Source: Paramarasmius palmivorus (taxonomy: Eukaryota; Basidiomycota; Agaricomycetes; Agaricales; Marasmiaceae). Taken from it: 64,000 nt of DNA. A model generated the notes under the pieces. The model had not been told where the DNA came from, did no database searches, and worked only from the letters and a program-made list of their open reading frames with translations. The stretch covers positions 62,001 to 126,000 of the forward strand of contig JAYKXP010000061.1 of NCBI GenBank assembly GCA_037176845.1, given 5' to 3'. Both the position numbers and the translations under genes were made by a program. This document shows positions 59,028-64,000 of the stretch, in pieces; the first letter of the stretch is position 1, and every line of letters begins with the position of its first letter.

Positions 59028-60602
59028 TTAATGCAACTCAAAATCGACACTAAGTCCATCATCCTTCGTTAACTCGTCGAAAAGCTTGTTCCATTCTGCA
59101 TTCGTGCGCAGACGGAAGCGACCAAGTCGAGCGATACCGGCCTTTGGCCCATCGGTACGCCTTCGCGACTTGATCATGTCCACCAGCAACGCACTGTTGA
59201 TAGATTTGTGCGAGTAAACACTGATAGACAGTTCCTTTAACAGTGGAGCAACACAATTGTTGTTCGAACCGTTATATAGTAGTGCTGATAGTAGAAGATC
59301 GAAAAGTACGGTTTCGTTCCCCAGGGATACATTGAGGTCGAGAGTGACAAGCTTTGGGGATGCTTGTAGAAGTGGAAGGACGCGGTCCGACATGGGAATG
59401 GACTCAAACGCCAGGTGTTTCAAGGAACAACCTGATCGTTCGATGAATGCTAGAATAGTGCGGACACCACAATATGGTGCAGGGGTGTCATCAACTATAA
59501 GAGACACCAGTACGGGGGCCGACAGGTATCGCAGTAGGTATACTGCGTGCCCAGTTAGTCGGAGTGTGCGAAGTTTGGGTAGTCGGTACTCCTGGGGAAG
59601 CAACACGACGTGGGGTGACGATCTGGCCTCCAAGTGGCAGTATTCGATGTTTGGTGTATGCCTGATAATGGTTGGGAAGTCGACGACGGAGCTTGTCGTG
59701 ATATTGAGCGTCCTGAGTTGATCCCAAGGTAACGCAAATAACGACGGAGCCGGGCGGTGATGCCTTCGTAGAATGTCAATGCTGCCGAGGAGGTTTAATG
59801 ACTTTAATCGGGGTGCATGGAGCATAAGCGACGATGAGTGACTAGTATCCTGCGCAAGGAATGCCGCGTCCATCGTCAGTGTTTCGAGATATGGTGCTCC
59901 TGTGGTGAGTGATGGTGGTAGATTAAGAGCTATCGCTGATGGCACATCGAGGGTGACCGTTTTCCACCGGGAGCAGTACTGAAACATGATTTTGAGTAGA
60001 TTCTGGGAAAGAACCGTGGAGGTGTCGCTAGCGAACGCGATTCGGAGTGGTGATGGGTATGAACGGGCCAAGAATGTCTCCAACATGGCTGGTAAACCTC
60101 TGAACTGAAGTCCATAGGCAAAACTTTCGCGCTTCCTTATATCGACATTGATATGGCACCAGAAGGAAGGCACGTCGAGTGCAATAGCTCGCCATCTATG
60201 ACAAACTTGAGCACATGCCCATACACTACTGTGATTGGGCTGCAAAAGGTCTGCGCCGTCGTTATCGACACAGAGAGACATGATATTGAGGAGGACCTCG
60301 GTAGGTACGTGTTTGACAGGAGAGAGCGCTACGGCGTATTCATCGACGGCCCTACTGACGCAAGCCAATTTCTGATGCAGAGAAGGCAGTACATGACGTT
60401 CGAGGTATTCTATATTGGATTGTAGCCATGCCTGATCCTTCTTTGCATTGGCATAAACGCGTGATAAACGAACGTGTTCAGGATAGGGGAGTAGGTCGTT
60501 CGAACGCAAAAAGCGTGGGGGAAGAGAGGGATGGTCCTCTATATGACGATGGGTGGTAGGAGAGTTAATTGTTCCACACGAATAACACGTCTGAAAGACC
60601 AT
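59028..60602 (-). CDS. F-box protein (524 aa)
   Basis: A single exon starting at ATG 60602 (MVFQTCYSCGTINSP); an upstream TTG in frame is not used as start. It has a cysteine pair in the first ten residues, a helical segment at about 45-90, the F-box from about residue 97 (HVPTEVLLNIMSLC and CHRWRAIA) and a long leucine-rich C-terminal region with strand-helix repeats (LRTLRLTG, LVTLDLN). The same architecture as the gene at 1.1-2.8 kb, but a distant relative. Predicted SCF adaptor; target unknown. Confidence 0.85.
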   Translation of the reverse strand: MVFQTCYSCGTINSPTTHRHIEDHPSLPPRFLRSNDLLPYPEHVRLSRVYANAKKDQAWLQSNIEYLERHVLPSLHQKLACVSRAVDEYAVALSPVKHVPTEVLLNIMSLCVDNDGADLLQPNHSSVWACAQVCHRWRAIALDVPSFWCHINVDIRKRESFAYGLQFRGLPAMLETFLARSYPSPLRIAFASDTSTVLSQNLLKIMFQYCSRWKTVTLDVPSAIALNLPPSLTTGAPYLETLTMDAAFLAQDTSHSSSLMLHAPRLKSLNLLGSIDILRRHHRPAPSLFALPWDQLRTLNITTSSVVDFPTIIRHTPNIEYCHLEARSSPHVVLLPQEYRLPKLRTLRLTGHAVYLLRYLSAPVLVSLIVDDTPAPYCGVRTILAFIERSGCSLKHLAFESIPMSDRVLPLLQASPKLVTLDLNVSLGNETVLFDLLLSALLYNGSNNNCVAPLLKELSISVYSHKSINSALLVDMIKSRRRTDGPKAGIARLGRFRLRTNAEWNKLFDELTKDDGLSVDFELH

Positions 60603-60632
60603 TTTGGAGTCGGATATTGGTTCCCCTTTCAA

Positions 60633-61200
60633 CTAACTTCCGAATTAGCGTCGAGAATTTGACAAAGAGGCTTGACTTACTAAAGCTGTCTCCGGTAGAT
60701 ATCAAAAGCTTCAGACGTAGAGAACTGGTTGCCTGCTCCAGTTCATCAATCTGCTAAATATAAAGGGCAGAGTCTGTGGCCGATTGAGTCATTGGTCGGA
60801 GCCGATGACGAGATATTGGATATAAACTCACCGACGTCGAAATGCTACGCCAGATATCAAGAACGACTCAAGAGTACTAGAACACAAGTCGCCGGGTTTT
60901 CTCGCGGAAGGGCAAGAAACAATGGTGAGGGTCAAAGACAAAGGCGATTGTATCCGCAAGCCAATTTCGAATCAGCAGGGACGCGCAGTCACGTGTACAA
61001 GCCCGGCAACAACTGCTTTATCCGGCAATTGCCTATGTAAGTGCCTGTCTGATGTCACCAGCAACCACATTCTCAAATTCCAGGGGAGGCTCGATGCGTC
61101 GTGAGCTCGTGACTCGAACTCGCCGAGATCAGTTATCTCACCGGCCGCAGGCCGTATGATGTCATCACCATCAAGCAGAAATTTGGCTGAGTACAAGACT
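60633..61200. other. Intergenic
   Basis: Short open frames only (60.7-61.1 kb); no gene called. Confidence 0.4.
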
Positions 61201-61205
61201 ACGAC

Positions 61206-61412
61206 GACCGCGCAGCGGTCCCACTGCGCGAAGCGCCCCCTAGCTCCCCTACGCTGAGCGCAGCGAAACGTCAGTTAGGGGTTCGGGGTTAGAGGGGGGG
61301 GTGCAGGGGGGGGAACGCCCCCGCAAGAAAGGTTAGGGGATTGAAGATATTTATAAGGGGGGGTGCGGGGGGGAACGCCCCGCGGTTAGTGGTTAGGGTT
61401 AGGGGTTAGGTT
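61206..61412. repeat. G-rich patch with telomere-like motifs
   Basis: A 6-bp hairpin (GACCGC-gca-GCGGTC, 61206-61220), then two copies of a G-run/TGC/G-run/AACGCCCC unit (about 61293-61322 and 61357-61383), each with G-runs of at least six, then degenerate TTAGGG-type repeats (TTAGT, TTAGGG, TTAGGGG, TTAGG at about 61385-61412; also about 61272-61297 and 61332). It is the most G-biased stretch in the window and can form G-quadruplexes. Confidence 0.75.
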
Positions 61413-61998
61413 TCTATGTATTGTAGAAGCTAAAATACAGTAGAATAGCTCAGAAATGTAGGTATAAGTACACAGAAGTAGGTTTTGACGACGCGACGCG
61501 TCGTGTCAGGTGAGTGGAAAGATGATGTCATTACGGTGATCTCGCCGTTATCTCTTATCAGCTCACGACGCATCCAGTATGGACTCCTCAAATTCGTAGA
61601 TTCGCGTCTATTCGCGACGACTTGGGACTGGTCTTGCCACTGCTCTGGTGTCTCTCTTTTCATAGAGAATATAATCCGCTATGCACTACATTTGAACCAA
61701 CACGGCCTCTTTCAAAAGTTTCAAAACCTCGGGATTCACTCCCCGTCAGATACTTAGACTATACTGGATCAAGACACTGGTACTTACCTTCTCTCAAGAC
61801 TACTTGGAACCAGGCTATGCATCGGGCAGGTACATTCTTGCAGAATCTAATGCCACCGCTCGCTGCCAAGTTCGAATTTCAATTGAGCCGCCCATATCAA
61901 GCTACTCAAGGACACAGGTCTGAGCAAGGTCTAAGATTGGAACAGCCTTTCCTCCGTCCAGTTCTCTGCGGTCCAGCAATTGAAACCTCTGGGATTTG
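61413..61998. other. Intergenic upstream of the secreted ricin-like gene
   Basis: No gene seen. Includes the palindrome-like ACGCGACGCGTCG-type stretch near 61490-61505. Confidence 0.4.
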
Positions 61999-62005
61999 TA
62001 TAAAA
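61999..62005 (+). promoter_or_regulatory. TATA box of the secreted ricin-like gene
   Basis: TATAAAA 119 bp before the ATG, followed by a long pyrimidine-rich stretch (62040-62110), typical of strongly expressed fungal genes. Confidence 0.5.
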
Positions 62006-62123
62006 AAGAGTCAGATTTGACTTGTGAACCTCACCAAAGCATCTTCATCTTCATCTTCTGCATCTTTGCCTTCGTCTTATTTTTGTCTTCGTCTTTTTTT
62101 TCACCTTCAACTTCAAAGCCATA

Positions 62124-62725
62124 ATGTTCTCTCTTTTCTTTATCGCCGCCTCCCTCGTTGCCGCAGCCTCTGCTACCCCTCTTCGTGTTGCCGAAGCCAG
62201 AGCCGCCACCTGCCAACCTAACTTCCAGGGCGGAGCCATCGCTATCAGCACCGCTGATGGTTTTTACGAGCCTAATGGTGGCTCTGGTCTTTGGGCATGG
62301 CATGTCGAACAGAACGGCCAGTGGCCAACTGAATACATTATCAAGTACGTCTTCAATCGCCACCTTCGTCCGATCCTCCGTTCATTGGTTTCACAGGGAC
62401 ATCAAGACTCTCAATGTCCTAACCCTTGCTGCTGGCGGTAGCACTTTCCTGTTCACTCAGAATGGAAGTGCCGACCCGTACGTACCATCCTCGTATTTCA
62501 TAACACTTTGCCTGACCAGGATGGAATAGATCCCAATCGTTTGCTATCAACTGTGAAACTTGCGACCCCAACGCAGGTTCAGGTGAAGACAGGGACGTTG
62601 CCACCAAATGCACCATCAAACCTCATGGCAAACCTGATTTCTGTCTTACCTCGGTCGGTGTAAACTACCTCGTATCAGCTCCTTGCAACGGCGCCGCCAG
62701 CCAGGTCTTCAACTTTGCGGTTTAG
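62124..62725 (+). CDS. Small secreted protein, ricin-B-like (165 aa)
   Basis: Exons 62124-62344, 62397-62477 and 62530-62725, phases closed. The signal peptide is MFSLFFIAASLVAAASA. The mature part has a beta-trefoil flavour: CQPNFQGGAIAIST, a middle block with TLAAGGSTFLFTQNGS, then FAINCETC, CTIKP, FCLTSVG and APCNGAASQVFNF at the end; cysteine pairs are regular. It resembles secreted ricin-type lectin-like proteins of Agaricomycetes of unknown ligand. A TATA box and pyrimidine-rich leader suggest strong expression, which is inference. Confidence 0.75.
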
Positions 62726-62915
62726 AGAAACGGGAACGTTTGGTTCTAAGGACATTTCTTTGTTCATTTCTACATGTATGTGACGAACCTTCTTCTTTTC
62801 GTTCTATCGTACATACGGACACTTTCTTGTATCAACTGTAGCCAGTAGCGATCCACTCCTTCACGATCATCATGAATGTCATTGACCTACGACCGGAACC
62901 TTTGTTGGTTAGCCT

Positions 62916-63961
62916 TCAGTTCCTTTCGCCACCTAGCAAACTTGCATTTGAATCCGACCGTGTCGCTCGTGTATGAGTACTCTTCGCAAAACAGCTCGAC
63001 GCTTTCGTGGCAACCCGCTTCAAACCGTCAACTATACCGAGGTTTGGCCATTTGAAAGGTCCTTGAATTCGATCGACCCGTACCCTATGATCCCCGTCTA
63101 TACCAACACTAACAGACCAAAGTGCACTGACGATGCTGGCGAGCGCAGTACTAGCACTGATCATAAACATGATGACCATCTGTAGCTTGGCTGCCTGTTC
63201 TACATCGGCTCCTCCAAGGATAGCACCAGTCATCATGCCAGGTATAGCTATGATACCTATGACGGACATTTGGTTGATTGTCGGAGTGAGTGCGAACCGG
63301 AGAGCTGAAACGAGGATGGGTCGGGTTGCCTCGGTTCGGGATGCACCGTAGGCCAGATACGCTTCAACGATGTGACGATTGTCTCTGAACGAGGTGTCTT
63401 CAGAAAATGGAATGGTCTAGGAACGTTGGACACGTACGAGAGCTCCTTCAAAACATATGTCGTCGACACAATAATCCCATTTATGGTGCTTCCACAAAGC
63501 ATTCCTACTACCGGAATAAAGTTGGATGGCCTCCAGAAAGGATCCTCAGACATCGCAAATCGAGCACCAATAATTGACACGGGAATCGTGGAGCATAGCA
63601 TACTGAGAAGCACGGAAGGAAACATTCCGGTGTGTCGTTTCTTGGCCTTGTTAACGATTATCTCCAGGGTTCCGAGGAGGTTTAGTAGGACTAGATTTCA
63701 TGTCAGAGACATCGAAACGAGGGATAAGTCAACCTTACACGCAATACCAGCTACCGCCCATGGATTATTTGCCTGGAAGACTTTCTGCAAGATTGTTCCG
63801 ACGACAGCGAGTTGGAGAATACATCGAAGAGCTGCCGTGAGCAAGGAGAATCCGACTCCAAGGCGCAAGAAGGTCGAAATAAGAGTATTGAACGCGATGA
63901 AAGAAAATGCGAGACCAACGTTTGCCCAGCTGAGATGTGGACCGGAAGGAGCACTGTCCAT
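62916..63961 (-). CDS. UPF0014 (FetB-like) membrane protein
   Basis: At least three exons from ATG 63961 to the stop at 62916. Multi-spanning membrane protein: the start (LSWANVGLAFSFIAFNTLIS) enters helix 1, then LLTAALRCILQLAVVGTIL, then SVLLSMLCSTIPVS, NFIPVVGMLCGSTING and the family core EAYLAYGASRTEATRPILVSA ... MSVIGIIAIPGMMTGAILGG. The last 60 residues are a charged tail. UPF0014 includes bacterial FetB, the permease of an iron exporter, and plant ALS1/STAR2-type proteins. Whether the fungal member moves iron is unknown. Not part of the siderophore locus, which lies 22 kb away. Confidence 0.85.
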
Positions 63962-64000
63962 GTCGTGGTCTGGGCAGGAGATACGCGAACAAAAACACGT

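Overview
This window looks like nuclear DNA of a mushroom-forming basidiomycete (Agaricomycetes). The genes are dense on both strands and are split by many GT-AG introns of about 45-60 bp. The gene content is typical of the group: multigene F-box proteins with N-terminal coiled coils, a DUF6535 membrane protein, DUF7330 proteins, a one-adenylation-domain siderophore synthetase, and intron-bearing tRNA-Arg(ACG) genes. The species cannot be named from the sequence. Spans given for spliced genes include their introns; exon coordinates are in the evidence text and were built by hand from splice signals, reading frame and family motifs.

Layout. 1-13.4 kb: the 3' end of a GH106-like glycosidase, an F-box gene, a MYND zinc-finger gene, tRNA-Arg copy 1, the AP endonuclease APN1, a DUF6535 protein, a small secreted protein and an old-yellow-enzyme oxidoreductase. 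13.9-22.6 kb: a head-to-tail array of four F-box paralogues. Only the second is intact; the first and fourth have frameshifts and the third has lost the F-box itself. 23-24.8 kb: an alpha/beta hydrolase of the yeast Eht1/YMR210W type.

25-41 kb is the most interesting block. It holds a GNAT siderophore acyltransferase and an A-T-C-T-C-T-C peptide synthetase of the basidioferrin type. Both have exact matches to the fungal iron-GATA consensus ATCWGATAA just upstream of their start codons, and the block is bracketed by two tRNA-Arg genes with identical exons in inverted orientation. Between the two biosynthetic genes lies an unrelated island: a possible PD-(D/E)XK nuclease-like gene and a set of unrecognised proteins built from repeated helical, SAM-like modules, part of which is tandemly duplicated with a period of about 1.73 kb. 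The ornithine N5-monooxygenase expected for hydroxamate siderophores is not in the window.

41-50.8 kb: an unrecognised 244-aa protein, an MFS transporter, a tail-anchored zinc-ribbon protein, and an array of DUF7330 genes (three full, one truncated, one small fragment). 51-64 kb: a large disordered protein, a glycerophosphodiester phosphodiesterase, the lysophosphatidate acyltransferase SLC1, a sixth F-box gene, a G-rich patch with telomere-like motifs, a secreted ricin-like small protein and a UPF0014 (FetB-like) membrane protein.
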